Assembly: GCA_014871385.1 (NCBI GenBank)
Contig: CM026425.1
Span: 13,769,668-13,833,667, forward strand
Direction of reading: 5' to 3'
DNA: 64,000 nucleotides
From: Ceratodon purpureus
Taxonomy: Eukaryota; Streptophyta; Bryopsida; Pseudoditrichales; Ditrichaceae
Position 1 is the stretch's first letter. Each line of letters begins with the position of its first letter. A program made the position numbers and the translations under genes. Shown piece by piece: positions 15,346 to 27,818 of this stretch. A model generated the notes under the pieces. That model did not search any database. It saw only the letters and a list, made by a program, of their open reading frames with translations, and was not told where the DNA came from.

Positions 15346-17084
15346 CTTCTGATGCTGGCGCTCGAATGGAGCGGATCTAACCATTGGTTGTGGGGTCAAC
15401 AGCAGCAGTACGTGTGTGGTGGCCCCGAGCAGCAAAGCAATGACATGTGATCGACTGACATGTGAATTCTTCTGGGAGCTGTAGAGCTGTTTCTCAGTAT
15501 AGGTAGGGTAGTGGGGACGTGGCTTTTCCGATGCTGGATGGAGTGAAGCGGGCCCCGGGGTCGGCATGTAGGTGGGTGGGGTCGCGGGAAGAACGGGATA
15601 GGAGATGGTGGAGGAAAGGCTGCGGATGAAGGATGGTTTTTTCTCTGCGATTTATTTTGCTGACAGACTTGTTTTGTAAATTTCAATTCAGCTTGGGTGT
15701 TTTTGGGTAGCGGGTGGGAAGGGGCTGGGGTGCTTGGGTAGGAGAGAGTCCTGGTGGTAGAGGGACCAGGATTGTGGGATTGGCTGTATGAATATACAAG
15801 CACGGCTCCTTTTTGGCAAACTGGATGTACATGATCCAAGCTCTTGTCAGTTGTGTATAATTCTCACGACATCTTTTGTTGGTCGACATTTGTAGAATGT
15901 TTTCTCTGACGGTTTATTTCATTTGTGCACCATTCAAGTGTCCCGATGTTGTTCGTCGCAGAATGTGCTGGTTATGGATCTTGATTTAATTTTTTGAGTT
16001 TTACACTATCCGACACAACAACTGCAAAACTCTGAGTTTTGTTCTCGAAGCTTCCTGTCGTGTGCGCACTGTCGATAGAGTCATCGAATGAAGGTCGATC
16101 TTGAGCTATCTGTTGAATGGGATAAAAGTTTGGTGTCAACTTAGTCTCGTTGGTTTTAGTAATTCTGTATCCTTCCAAGTTGGTTGGAGGTCAGATTGCC
16201 GTACTGTATAGAATGAAGGATTCCTTGTGGATGATGTTTCGGAAACAGGTGACTTGTATGGAACTCATCTGAAGATTCATTTTGTGATTCTCTGATTACC
16301 TTGAGCTTTTATCAGAGCTATGCGGGATCCTCTCTGAAGGCCGAAATAATAATGCTTATGTTTTTTCTTTTGATACAAACGATATCTCAGTTCTATAGAC
16401 AAACGCATTCAAAGTATATGCGTTCTGAGAATTTTTTCTTACAATGCATTGCAATGAGATATATTATGTTCTATATGTCATTATTAAGTTAATATTTTAA
16501 TGTGGCAATGCTATTGTCTTCATCCTTCATCCTAGGTTTTATTTAGTGGAAGAAGAGCACTCAATGCCTTTTCTCAATATTCAATATTAATTTCATTCGG
16601 TCATGGAGAAGATTGGTACAAAAGTCAATGAGCTCCTTGGATAGAGGGCATAGGAATTGGCACTATAAATCTTGACTTAGATTTGGTATCAATAATTTCT
16701 ATTGGACATTTCTCATCTTAGAAGATCTCCTCATTCTCTTGAAATTCTCAATTCGAATTATAAACTCAAGCATTCATTGTATTTTCTAAGCAGTCAATCG
16801 CTATAGCTGTCAATGATCAATTCCTCGATTCATGCAAACTTTATTTAGTCAGGTTGAAAGCATTCTTTAAATATTTCTTCTTAAGACTTAATTGTCAACT
16901 ATGGATGCCCAAAGAATGTCCTCAATTTATTTGCAGCCAAGTATTTTTATAATTTTCATCTTGAGTTCATGACATTCTACAATACGACATAATCAAAATA
17001 TTTGTAGTGGTGTTCATCTAAAAACCAATTAATAAAGTAGTGGGTTTCATTTATAATTTTAGCTTCATTTATGTAATGGTGACA
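15346..17084. other. HMGB 3' untranslated region and intergenic DNA
   Basis: The first few hundred bases are GC-balanced and probably form the HMGB 3' untranslated region. From about 16,380 the sequence becomes AT-rich with no recognisable gene. At 16,991-17,014 there is a 24-bp sequence that recurs exactly just right of the CACTA element (31,979-32,002). Confidence 0.4.
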
Positions 17085-17096
17085 CACTAGTGGAAA
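17085..17096 (+). repeat. CACTA left terminal inverted repeat
   Basis: CACTAGTGGAAA, perfect reverse complement of 31,961-31,972, preceded by the target duplication ACA. Confidence 0.92.
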
Positions 17097-17757
17097 TGCA
17101 CCCTGACTACACCAGACGATTACACCAAGATTTCTCCTTGGTGTTAATCCAAATATGGTCCAAGGATCCTATTGGTCGAAAATAAATTTCGGTGTACTTG
17201 ACTGGGCCCGTTCTGAACTTTGTCTCCGGATTCAGTGCTACTGGAGACTGAGGAACTGCTGGCCAATGAGGATGCGCAATAATTATAGACAACAAATCTG
17301 CCTATGTCAGGAGGTATCCGGGAAATCTGATTACCTTGGTTGGATAACTTCGTGCATTTTGAGTTACCTTGCCATGCCTCGAGACTAACGCCGTGAATAG
17401 CTTCATCCATGTTCGTTACGGGGTTTGTAATTCCCGGCTATTGTGACTTGGCGTTGCCCCTGGGGTGAAAGGGGCTCGGTTAATAAAAACCAGTGACTGG
17501 CAGATACCCGGATGAGAATAGGGTGGAGGTGGGTTGGGACGGGTATGGAAGATTTTTTGGTCTTGGTCTTACCGGGAAAGAGATTGAACAGCTTATACTC
17601 GGACGAGGTGAAGTAAAGTTTGTTTTAGGTGTTTAAACTAGGCACCAGTGTGTACGACATTGATCATAGATAATGCAAACGTCTCAGGGTGTATGCATTC
17701 ATGCTAATATTCGAGAATGTGAGGGAAAGGGAATATGAACATTGCCGAATTCCGGAA

Positions 17758-18666
17758 TTACAGATTTCGTAGAAGTTCGCTCACCGCTTTCAGACTCTTC
17801 AGCTCCGAGTTGAATTGCTCAGTAACATCTTCGTAACGGGACTGTGCCTTATTGAGATCTGCTGTGAGTTTAGTCACAAGGTCTGTTTGTTTGTTGCACT
17901 TGAACTCCCAGTAGTGGAGTCGCTGCGCTGCCAGATCGACGTTTTTCTCCCACGATTCCACAAGGTCCTCACAGCTCTTGACGTGCGATTTAGAGGCACT
18001 TCGTTTGGAGTCGGAGGCCTGGTTTACCACAGAGGATTTAGCTCCTTCGAGAATCACTTTAGCCTTCCCCAACTGCTCCATGAATTGAGCCAAGCTCAAT
18101 GCCTTCATATCCACCTTCCCCTGTATGAATTTAAGGTGTCCCTTTTCCTCGCCTAACCGAGCACCTAGAGTGTCAATCGTCTTGTGGTAGTCGTGGCGAG
18201 CCTCCTGGATGCGGTGTTGTTCAACTTGGGCTAAGTCCGTCATGCCCGAGCGCAGCAAAGCCATCCCCTCCAACGCCACGGCACCGAGACGGGCTTGATC
18301 GGAATCTACTTTCTCTTTGCCCTTCCTGGATAGGCGAATTGGAGGGCTATCTCGTCCATTGTCTTCTGCTGCTTTGGACCCTCCCATGGGACGACTGTTG
18401 TACGGAAGATCATGCTCCATAATCGGGGACTTCTCCTTTGAACCTACTCTGGTCGACTGCACACCACTTGAGGGTCCACCGCCTGTTACGAATGCATGCT
18501 CCTGTACACAAGTCTCCACTGTTGTCATTACGTACGAGGCAGAAAGTACGGCAAAGTTAGGGAACATAGTACCATTTCTAGAGACGAGATAGTTAGTTCG
18601 GTTAATTTCTAGAGTTAGAAGAGGAAGGGGCGTCCACAAGCTTTGACCTCCAGTAGACATCAACAT
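17758..18666 (-). CDS. CACTA left-arm ORF, coiled-coil protein of unknown function (302 aa)
   Basis: A 302-codon open frame inside the transposon. The first third is Ser/Gly/Pro-rich. From about residue 140 onward it is a long charged heptad-like region (for example LAQVEQHRIQEARHDYHK and later SRYEDVTEQFNSELKSLK), predicted by eye to be a coiled coil. I recognise no catalytic domain. It lies on the same strand as the transposase and the captured NB-LRR segment and 162 bp downstream of the 182-aa ORF, with which it may share a transcript. I found no convincing in-phase splice joining the two. It could be element-encoded or captured from the host. Confidence 0.45.
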   Translation of the reverse strand: MLMSTGGQSLWTPLPLLTLEINRTNYLVSRNGTMFPNFAVLSASYVMTTVETCVQEHAFVTGGGPSSGVQSTRVGSKEKSPIMEHDLPYNSRPMGGSKAAEDNGRDSPPIRLSRKGKEKVDSDQARLGAVALEGMALLRSGMTDLAQVEQHRIQEARHDYHKTIDTLGARLGEEKGHLKFIQGKVDMKALSLAQFMEQLGKAKVILEGAKSSVVNQASDSKRSASKSHVKSCEDLVESWEKNVDLAAQRLHYWEFKCNKQTDLVTKLTADLNKAQSRYEDVTEQFNSELKSLKAVSELLRNL

Positions 18667-18827
18667 GCAGTTCCAAAATAAAAAACTGGAAACACATTAC
18701 AAACTGGATACAAGTTGACATGGTGAACTGCTTCATCGGCTACTATTTCGGTCCAAACGAACAGCATTACGAATACAAGAACTGAACAATTTACAAATCA
18801 AGAAGCTCTTCTTCACAAAAGCAAAGG

Positions 18828-19376
18828 TCAGAAATTAATTAAACCGACCTGGAGGTTCTCTCGTGGACGAACGATGATCAACTGTGGAAGAGGAGCCGAG
18901 ATGTTTTCAAACTCCGGGAGTATACGCACCTCGACGGAACGGGCTTGATGAGGGTGAGTGACCTTATAAGCGAACTCGGCCCAACTCACTGCCATTCCCA
19001 CAGCCTCGGCAACTAGCCCTCTTGCAAAATGAAATGGAAGTACCCCATTAATTGGCCAGTTCGCTTGTAGAACCCTCTTGTGCAACTCTCTCACGTATAC
19101 TTCGTACGCATGATTCCCATGATTGATAAATGTGTATCCAGATCGGTACTTTGGACCCCAGAATTTTGCAAGTGCCACGCGAGACGGCATTTCCGCTGTC
19201 GGAGTGACTGTTGGCACAACACCTTCGGCAGGCAGTGCCATGTAGTAGCAGAACCACGTGATCGAGCATGGCTCAGAATTGGCCATAGCCGGAATTCCTT
19301 GAATCAGGGTTCGAGGACGAAGGAAATGAGGCGCTGCGCCCCAATGACAAACAACAAGTTTATGGTGACGACTCAA
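18828..19376 (-). CDS. CACTA left-arm ORF of unknown function (182 aa)
   Basis: An open frame with protein-like composition: aromatic residues spread evenly (WFCYYMALPAEG, LAKFWGPKYRSGYTFINHG) and alternating hydrophobic/charged segments (VRELHKRVLQANWPINGVL). I recognise no family. It precedes the 302-aa coiled-coil ORF in the direction of transcription and follows the NB-LRR remnant. The start at 19,376 is simply the first Met and the true start may be upstream by splicing. It may be an exon of a captured host gene or an accessory protein of this CACTA lineage. Confidence 0.4.
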   Translation of the reverse strand: MSRHHKLVVCHWGAAPHFLRPRTLIQGIPAMANSEPCSITWFCYYMALPAEGVVPTVTPTAEMPSRVALAKFWGPKYRSGYTFINHGNHAYEVYVRELHKRVLQANWPINGVLPFHFARGLVAEAVGMAVSWAEFAYKVTHPHQARSVEVRILPEFENISAPLPQLIIVRPRENLQVGLINF

Positions 19377-20097
19377 AGACAGGCCGGAGCTACATCGAAC
19401 TACTGCGCTAACATGAAGAATGCATGGGAATGGTGTAGTCTGAGAGTCAGTAGTATTGGTTTAGGAAAGATGGCCTCTCTCAGAAAACATGAAATTAGGG
19501 CTGCTTAATTAGATGGAGGCGCTGAGATTACAGGTTGGGAGCATTCAGATCGTGAGCAACCATGATCTGATTTCCAAGATTTTTCTGAATGATGTTAATC
19601 GACTTCGCAAGGGATCACATCAGCCGCAGTATTACTGATGTACGACACTACTACATGTGGATTCTGTTCGGAGGGCGTGGATTTTAAAATCCATGGAATT
19701 CGGACATGAAAGACGCAAACCTGGGTATGTTACGGAAATGTCACAAGTCGGTAGATTAAGAAGGATGGAACGTACCGGTGTCCGATATCCGGGATTTGAA
19801 GGTCAATGCCCTGCATTGCTCGCCTGGTTCCCTTGTATGGACGGTCAGGCGGGTATAAGCCGAATCGTACAGGGTATCAACAGGGTATGTTCTCTAGCTC
19901 ACCAAGAGCATGACAACTCTGCATGCGAACATGGCAGAGTACCTCAGAGTAGTTCACAATTTCGTCAAAATCAAAGCCATTTCATGCTACAGTCTCATGT
20001 CAATGACGAGAAACCTTCCTGAAGGGAATCGATGCACATGATAAACTAGGACTTCATGAAATCACACATTTAAAAAACGTCATGGTATAATAAACCT

Positions 20098-20394
20098 CTA
20101 CCATGTGGAAATGTTGAAACCGGGAACGTCTTCCGTTCGAGTTTTTCCTTGACTATGACCAGCATGTCTGGCTGCAAAAACACTACAAACCTTCGCTAAC
20201 GTTAACGATATTTGAGTAACACCAGTGAAGTCAAGGATGCCCGACAGTAAAATGGAAAATGGATATATTGCAATGAACGGAATGAGATGGATATACCTCA
20301 ACGACCGACTGCTCAAAAGCTGCGCCCAGTGTTTCTTCCTGTGAGCTGCGGTCGACGAGGAATACTCTGTTAGGCTCTCAAATGAGATAAGCAC
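20098..20394 (-). other. Possible exon remnant downstream of the NB-LRR fragment
   Basis: Around 20,388-20,290 on the minus strand a protein-like segment (NRVFLVDRSSQEETLG in one frame) follows a possible AG acceptor and precedes a GTATAT donor-like sequence. It may continue the captured NB-LRR gene. The rest of the open frame here has no recognisable content. Confidence 0.2.
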
Positions 20395-20448
20395 AGAATG
20401 GCCATGTCAGACTAAGGAAACTACGGTATTTTTAAGGAGACTTGATAA

Positions 20449-21415
20449 TTAGAGTGCAACGACGTCAACTTGAATTCTGAGAGGGTGACTGACCATGCCA
20501 GGAGTGTCCATCAAAAGCTGATCAGGCATATGCGTTTGATCTTCCGAGTGCACGCGTTTACCCTGCGTGCGCCGACATGCTATGGCATCGAGTAAGTCAT
20601 GCATCATCACCATATCTGAACACAACGGTTGCTCAGAGTACCTTGTTAAATGAGCAATTCCAGAGAAGCTCTCTGTGTCCCTTGATTTAGCGTGGACAAG
20701 GCCCAGATCCATCAATGCATCGATCTGGTGCTTTCCAACGATACGCTCTACTGTTCTCCATTCCCATTATCGGCAGAATACAGCTATGTACAAGAAAGCT
20801 TCCTTATGAGCAGAGTCTAGATTTTCGTAAATCACCTGCATCAAGCAAAAATCGAGACATTTTACATGTTCGGGTAATGAAAAATATGATTAAGCCGACA
20901 TGGAGTCCAATTCCGCATCAATACCAATTTGAAGACGAAATATTTGGCTGCTCACATATGAGTAACCGACTAGCACTCAGGATTGCTGTACTTGGCAAGC
21001 TTTGCGGCACCAAGTAATCAATTAAGCTGGGAATATAAGAAATGGCATCCACAATGTAGAATTCAATGACTTACATAAGCTGCAAATAAAACCTGATTAG
21101 ATTTCAAAACATATATGATGGAGAATTAATGAAAATTACCATCAGCTTTGCGAACATCTGATCCTCAGATGTTTCCATTTCCTCCTCCGACTGCTTCATG
21201 CGCTTCACAAGTGTCTTCCAATTGTCCTCAGTTCGGTTATCCGGATTGGCGAAGTACGAACCCACCACTTTCACAGCCATAGGAAGACCTGCGAAGGGAG
21301 AGATATTTAAATCAAAACTTGAATACTAAACTAGACCGAGATTACGAAGGAAACGTCACAATTCGAGGAAACGGAAGGTTACTCACCTACTGACCTAGAG
21401 TACTTGTAAGATTCC
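20449..21415 (-). pseudogene. Captured NB-LRR resistance-gene fragment (end of NB-ARC domain)
   Basis: Three minus-strand exons with good splice sites (21415-21387, 21288-21140, 20835-20449) join in phase. They give the C-terminal part of an NB-ARC domain: GLPMAVKVVGSYF (the GLPL motif), a charged linker, VIYENLDSAHKEAFLYIAVF (start of the winged-helix part), and MMHDLLDAIA (the MHD motif, near 20,600). No P-loop, kinase-2 or leucine-rich repeats are recognisable nearby, so only a middle section of the gene is present. A TAA stop (20,767-20,769) interrupts the winged-helix segment. The fragment begins 28 bp past the transposase stop codon and shares its strand. NB-LRR proteins are intracellular immune receptors; this piece cannot make one. 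Most likely a host fragment picked up by the transposon. Confidence 0.75.
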
Positions 21416-21442
21416 CTGCAAGTGCATTACAGGGCTCGAATT

Positions 21443-24400
21443 TTATTGTACATATTGGATTTCCACTTCATCCTCATACTGTGTATCGTCTAGATGTTGC
21501 TGATCGTCCGGACGTTCTTCGTCCTGCAAGTACGCATTAAACTGTTCGACAGGGACTTCGTCCATATGGCCTGCATTCAATGGTGCCTCAGATCTTGGCT
21601 GAGTCTGTGTCGCTGAACGTGTACTCAAAGTTGGGCGTAATGACCCAGCCGCACCAAATACAAGTATATCCCTGTCGCCCTCAACTCTTTTGCCTCGAGG
21701 GTCATGTCGAAGAACTACCTTCCAACTAGAATCCACAGTGTCGTCCACGAAAAATACCTGAGACACGGTCGCTGGATACACATACGGGTTACCTCTTGCG
21801 CTTACATCTCTGGAATTAAATTGTACAATCCAAAATCCGAATGGATCCTTCTTTATGACTCGTCTTCCTTGGTCAACTGGCTTAATCCAGCTCCCTTCCA
21901 TGACAACGCAGTTGATCCCCAGGTAAGTGACCAAGATTATGTTCTTAAGTATGCCTACGTCAATTTCAGTTGCTGTGGGTGAAGGAGGGATGGCGGCAAT
22001 GCCGCAATCGAAGGCTACAGAAGAAGGACCACTTTCAGAAGAACATGCAAAGTGAGAACCATACGCCCACATGGACTGAAATGTCCAGGCATGTTCTGAC
22101 GGAGGGCAGTGCAAGGACAGCAGCTCTCTCGAAACAGGAAATCCTTCCTCTTTCAACATGCATACGTGAGTGTTTAACCATGTAGCAAAATTGGGAAATG
22201 GTAAAGCAAGCGCCTCAGGGTACTGTATAGCTTCTCTCCCCCGTCTCACCACTGATCTTGCAAAGGTCGCACGCTCTTCTTTGAAAATTCGATGCTGCTC
22301 TGACCATTCACTAAGACAGATACCACAACACGAATTAACACGTTGTTTTATGACAATTGAGCACTGCAAATTAAACGATCCTTTTAAAAAAAATAGAAAA
22401 AACTACCTGAAACAGCCAATTGCAATTACAAATTCAATTACCTTAGTAATTCTTCGGTATGTACTGAATGTTTGATGACGTACTCGTGAATTTGATCTAC
22501 TTCTATGTCACTCAGTCGCTTAGGCTTCGGTTTTCCAAGTAAACATTCACCTGAGTCTTTCAACTCTTCTTCTGCATCCCATACTCTACTTTTGCTATGT
22601 TCGTACATTTCAAAATACTCTGTACAAAATCCTAGGCTCTCATCTATCATGTATCCACTGGCCATCCCAGCCTCTGGTTTCGACTTGTCTCTGACATATT
22701 TGGTTAGAACTCCGAGGTATCTCTCAATGGAGTAGCACCAGCGTGCATGTACAGGACCACAAATCTCTAACTCATCTACTAAATGAACCATGAGATGTGG
22801 CATAATGTCAAAAAAACCAGGGGGGAAGTTTACCTCGAGAAGGCATAAGACTTCTATAGCACAGGTCCGCAAGGCTTCAATTTCTGAAATGCGGATTACC
22901 TTAGCACAGAGACGTTGGAAGAAGTTTGCAAGTCTGATTATTGTCTCGCGTACTCCTCGAGACAGTGAATGTCGGATGGCTGCTGGTAATATCTGCTGAA
23001 GCAGAACGTGGTGATCATGGCTTTTCAGCCCTTGCAAACGTTTTTCACCTATGTGCTTTGTCAATGTGCTGGAAAATCCAGTGGGAACCCGGGTTGAGGA
23101 CACAAGGGTTAAGAACTCTGTCTTCTCTCTGTCGCTGAAAACATAGGGTGCCTTCGGTTTCAGGTAGTTTCCAGATCTTCCCAGCACCATATGCAACTCC
23201 TCCATTACGCCAGCATGCTCCATGTCACGCCTAGTTGCCGTTGTGTCTTTGTCCCCGAAAATATGTTTCAGAATATTGTCAGACACATTGCGTTCAATGT
23301 GCATAACGTCAAGTGTGTTACGTATAGGAAGGTCCTGTCATCATGAAATTGAGTGCGGTCAGGACTATGTGCTAAGAATCAACGGCAGTATCTTGGAACT
23401 CCACAATGATTCTAAACTATGGGGGATGGAGACCAGAATCACATGAGACCTCTCCACTGAGCACATGCGACTGTAATATTAATCATTGTGCATTTGTTTC
23501 CACAAGCAACGGCAATCCGGGAATTTCAACAGCTGGGTAATTCAGGTTTACAAAGCCGGTGTGTACAAGAACCGTAGTTTCTTTTACAGCTCCCACTTCT
23601 GGATTTAGGAAAACAATAAATTTTTAAAACGAGGAACAGGTTTGGAATTCAAATTACCATACTAACTGCAATTCTGTATTTATCGTGACACCGAACAAGA
23701 AGAAAGCGACCAATCAGCCGCTCCGTTGGGACGGGTATGTGGAATTCAGTTCGATAATACAGAACAAGACAGTAATTGGGGACTGCCGTGTATGAACTTG
23801 ACCCTATTCCACGAGAACGACTTGACGACCATGAGGAACACGATCATTAATTCAGTGCCGTAGCACGAGCTCAGATCAAACAGAAACCAGACAATCACTA
23901 CTGCGATCGATTAACCTATCACGAAACCTGAATCCATTGTCAGAGGGTCGGCCAAAATTTAGCGAATTTGAATTGGACATCCAGGAGGAGATATAATACA
24001 GATGGTCTCTAGAGGGTCCGTTACCAATCAAAGTTAAAAAATTTCAGGGCCATATAATTATTCACAACGGACTAAGCACTGGAAAGGCGGGAGGTAAATT
24101 ACAGTGATTTCATTTACTGGCTACACGCGGAATAGGACATGCAAAACCAGGAAGAAGAAGCTGAATTTGATTCGCGGCCATGGTCTAAACGGCTGATTAC
24201 AATGAACTCAATCTGCAGGGTATGCCATTCAGCAGCCGATTCTTGAATGTAGAGTTCATATTATAATTCTGGACGATTTATACTAACGGCACAGGCCGAG
24301 ACTCTGCATACCAACGGAACAGCGGGCCACTATGTACTCAAGGCTGACCATTCTCTCCGTTCCAGATTTCTATTTCTCTCGTGAAAACGCTGGAGCAAGA

Positions 24401-26528
24401 GCTGTGAAAATTGCAGGATGGCACCCCATACAGACCAACCACTACGCATTGTATCACGATAACACACTCTCACATTCTGAAATTTGCACCCCTAGAACAC
24501 ACAGATAAAATGTATATGACGACCCCTATCATTGACGACCGAAATCAATCATGGTGCTCAGGAGCTAACCTGCCAATACGGTAGTTGGAAAAGCGCTGAC
24601 ACTCTTTTGATGCCGTGTACTCTCGCAGGGTCACTCGAAGCTGGACCCGCCCCGTGCTGCTGCCAATTCTCCCTGTTACGGCCCCATCTTAATATCTCCG
24701 AAGAAGTGACCTTCGGCGGGGGATCTCTGTCTTCTCCAGTCATACCGAATTCAGGACACGGTCGACGCCAGGGATGATCAGCAGGCAGAAACCTACGGTA
24801 CTGCTTATCATAGACGTTTTTATGTAGAGCACAAGAGCGTCTTGATATGGTATTAGGACCACAAATAGGACAAGCCTTGTAGCCTTTTGTAACACAACCT
24901 GCAACTACGCCATACGCAGGGAAATCGTGTATGGTCCAAAGGAGTATAGCTTTCATATTAAACCTAGGACTTCCTTGATACATCGAAGCGTCTTCAGTTG
25001 GCACTCCATCGTTCCATAACGTCTTTAATTCATCTAACAAGGGTTGTAAATAAGTATCAAAATTCTCACCAGTGACAGAACGTTTACCTGGAATTATCAA
25101 ACTTAACATTATAAAATGTTTTTTTGTTGTCATCCAAGGAGGTAGATTGTAATTCAGTAGCAAAACGGGCCACGTACTCCATGTTGATCTTTTCACCGAG
25201 AACGGATTGACGCCGTCCGTTGCCAGTCCAAGTCTGAGGTTCCGTGCCTCTGATGCAAACGAATCGGGCCACTTCCAGTTCACGTACTTCCACTGGTACG
25301 AGTCCACTGTCCCACGCATAATCCCGTCCTCACTTGCATGACTGGCATGCCATGTCAGATAAGAAGATTGCAAAGGTGTGGAGAACATCCTCTGCAACCT
25401 TGGGATCAATGGGAAATGACGCAACACTTTTGCTGGGACTTTAGATTTTCCAACTTGCTTGTACCGTTCAGCTAGACATACAGGACATCTATCTAAATCA
25501 CGGTACGCTTCCCCTCTGAAAAGGATACAGGTATTCGGGCCAGGACAGCAGTGAATAAGGTCATACGCAAGTCCTAATCGTTTCAAAATCTTTGAGGCAT
25601 GGTATTCGTTTGAGGGCAGAGAATTTGCCTTTGGCAGCATGCTTTTGCTAAGGATGGTAAATATTTCGTTCACAAGCATATTGGATGCCCCATGGGTCCT
25701 CAAACAGTTCAGAAGGAGAAGCGTACCGCTGAGCTGCGTGAGCCCTGATCCAGCATAAAGAGGTGTGAGAGCACTCTCCTCTAGAATTTCTTGCGGAGTG
25801 GGAGGCATTGCCTCCATAGCCGCCAAGTCGTCATCGGCCATGTCATCCTCGCGGAATGCTCTAACTTCAGGGTCTTCAGGCATCCCTCTTACTCCGTCAT
25901 TGACATCACGTGGCCTTCTGTATTCCCTCGGGGGCTCCGGCAGGTTCTCTTCATCACATCTTTCATCGCCTTCACGATCCTCTGCTTCATCGTTCTGTAC
26001 ATTTCCGAGTCTCTCAACCAATCCGTCGTATATGTGAAAGGCATGTTGGACCATGCCCGTCATATCCAATCCCTGGTCAAGTGGATTATGACCTTCGTTT
26101 CGAAATCCCCGACCTCTAATTCCGAACTCAGCAGCAATTTCCCCGTCCCATTCTTCATCGGAATCGTCTTTGTCGAAGCCCTAATTCACCATAAAATATT
26201 CCCAAGCAAAACCCGTTTTCAGTGTTTGTCTAGATCATTCCTAAATCTGCTTAGAATAAATTTAGAACAAAATGGAATGCACATCATTCGGAAACCATAC
26301 CTCAGTGGAACCCCTATGATATGGGTGTCGACCATATGTGCGTAAATGCTGATTTACCATTGCTCGAAATCGGAGTGATCTCGTCTCTCCCAAGCAAATG
26401 TTGCAGGGGCATACTCGCTTCCGTGACTGAGTTCGGTCAGCCAGAAGCTCTTCTCTGAAAGACAGTTTCTCGTCTCGCCTTTGCCGACGCCTCCTGTCCG
26501 TAAGCGGTAGCCTCCCTTCGTCATCCAT
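21443..26528 (-). CDS. CACTA transposase (TNP2 / Transposase_21 family)
   Basis: Four exons (26528-26301, 26180-24570, 23334-22442, 22310-21443) join in phase into 1,199 codons with no internal stop. Exon 1 is a Transpos_assoc-like domain (CPCNICLG, then an HLRTYGRHPYH stretch). Exon 2 carries the Transposase_21 core, with HASKILKRLGL, CPVCLAERYK, LPPWMTTKKHFIMLSLIIPG, DELKTLWNDG and YGVVAGCVTKGYKACPICG in family order. The exon 2/3 junction falls in the conserved stretch FQLPYWQ | DLPIRNTLDVMHIERNV, which supports the splice. Exon 3 contains the DUF4218 region (LKSHDHHVLLQQILP and GPVHARWCYSIERYLG). Exon 4 contains the DUF4216 region (FGFWIVQFNSRD). The enzyme cuts and moves the element in the nucleus. 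The start at 26,528 is the first Met of exon 1; an upstream start is possible. The large intron 24569-23335 shows no gene. Confidence 0.88.
23335..24569 (-). other. Long intron of the CACTA transposase gene
   Basis: A 1,235-bp intron bounded by GTTAGC (donor, read on the minus strand from 24,569) and GACAG (acceptor at 23,335). I see no nested gene, repeat or strong ORF within it. Confidence 0.6.
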
Positions 26529-26896
26529 GCTGTGCGCTTACAATGCCGACGTTTTTCTCCGACGATCCTAGATTCCCAAAGCAAAAAAGAGAGAACTCGA
26601 CTCTGAGTATTACAACATGACCCTTGAGACATTGGTCGACTCCGAACTATGACTAAACAAATGTAATCCAACAGAATTCAGACAAATGAGCAGATGTCAA
26701 AGTCACTCGTACGATAGAATGAGCAGAAGTGAAGTTTATTCATAATTAAGAGCCGCACAATCAGCCCTAATGGATCACGGAAACATTGAATCAGAAGTGG
26801 CCCCGCAGGGGAATCCCTTCATAAGAACAGGAAATCCCTAACGAAATTAGAAGTCTAACTTCACTGACTAATGCCGGATCTTTCCTTCGCAACATG

Positions 26897-27358
26897 TCAC
26901 ACAGTTGGAACAGAGGTGACGCCAAAGTGCTTGAAGAGGACATTGAAGAGGTTGGAACGACTCGAATCAGGGACGTCGAATTTCGAACATACCAAGTGAA
27001 GTATAGCCAGATGACGACACAAATCCAGTAAAGGCTCTCCGACGCGCACCTGCTTAGAGCCTCCGTCCCTGAGCATGGATAAAGTTGACGCTGACCTGCT
27101 GTCAATCCGACTCCCGTCAGTAGTGAAGCTGTGACTATCAGAGTCGATAGCGTCTCCTGTGAGTTCGGGTGCACCAAGCACACTTGCGCCCCCACCGTTC
27201 ACCTTATCAGTAACCTCACATGCTATGTTGTCAGAATCATCAAAATCCTGTAGAATCTCATTCAAGTCGCCAAAGTTCCAGACGTCAACAATATTGCCCA
27301 GGGAGTCCAAACGGAGCAGCCCATACTTCACTTTAGTTCTAGGGCTCCAGCTCTCCAT
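26897..27358 (-). CDS. Small CACTA-internal ORF, 153 aa, unknown
   Basis: An open frame between the transposase and the divergent second gene, on the transposase strand. The first third is protein-like (VKYGLLRLDSLGNIVDVW, then an acidic stretch) and the end has LLDLCRHLAILHLVCSKFDV. No known domain. It could be a separate small protein, or an upstream exon of a longer transposase transcript, since it ends 369 bp before the transposase start. Confidence 0.35.
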   Translation of the reverse strand: MESWSPRTKVKYGLLRLDSLGNIVDVWNFGDLNEILQDFDDSDNIACEVTDKVNGGGASVLGAPELTGDAIDSDSHSFTTDGSRIDSRSASTLSMLRDGGSKQVRVGEPLLDLCRHLAILHLVCSKFDVPDSSRSNLFNVLFKHFGVTSVPTV

Positions 27359-27818
27359 TCTCGTTCGAGATCAATTCCTTGCTACGATCTAGAGGTTATT
27401 CGAGAAACACCTGAGACACTCAGTCGCGGACAATCAGTTGGAATGTGAGTAGGTACGGTGAAGATACATGGGGGCTTTGACCATGGAAAAGCCTCACGTT
27501 CCCAGTGAGATGCGCGGCCGTGTACTTTTGGGACGTTCCCCCATTACTGGCGCCGCTATAACAACGAACTAAATTCCATCTAAATTAATGTCACGGACTA
27601 TTATTTCCCAAAAAATCTCACAGCTCCAATGAACTCAAACCTTGGCTCAGCGCTCCTGAACAGAAATAGACCGACTGATACCGCACCGAAACTATCTGAA
27701 CACAACATGTGTCCACTTTAGATCGTGGTCATGGCTTTCCTCATCTAGACTCCCCCCTGACTCACCTTTTGTTATCTCTATTTTTTCTCGAAACCACATC
27801 GCCGCCTCACGAACCCTA
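27359..27818. promoter_or_regulatory. Probable bidirectional promoter region of the CACTA genes
   Basis: The 460 bp between the start of the minus-strand 153-aa ORF and the start of the plus-strand second gene should hold the promoters for both transcription units. No distinct TATA box or repeated operator is convincing by eye. Confidence 0.35.

Noticed and set aside
15396..15839. 147-aa minus-strand frame rich in Pro/Ser/His
   Set aside because: Antisense to the HMGB 3' region and typical of translated G-rich DNA.
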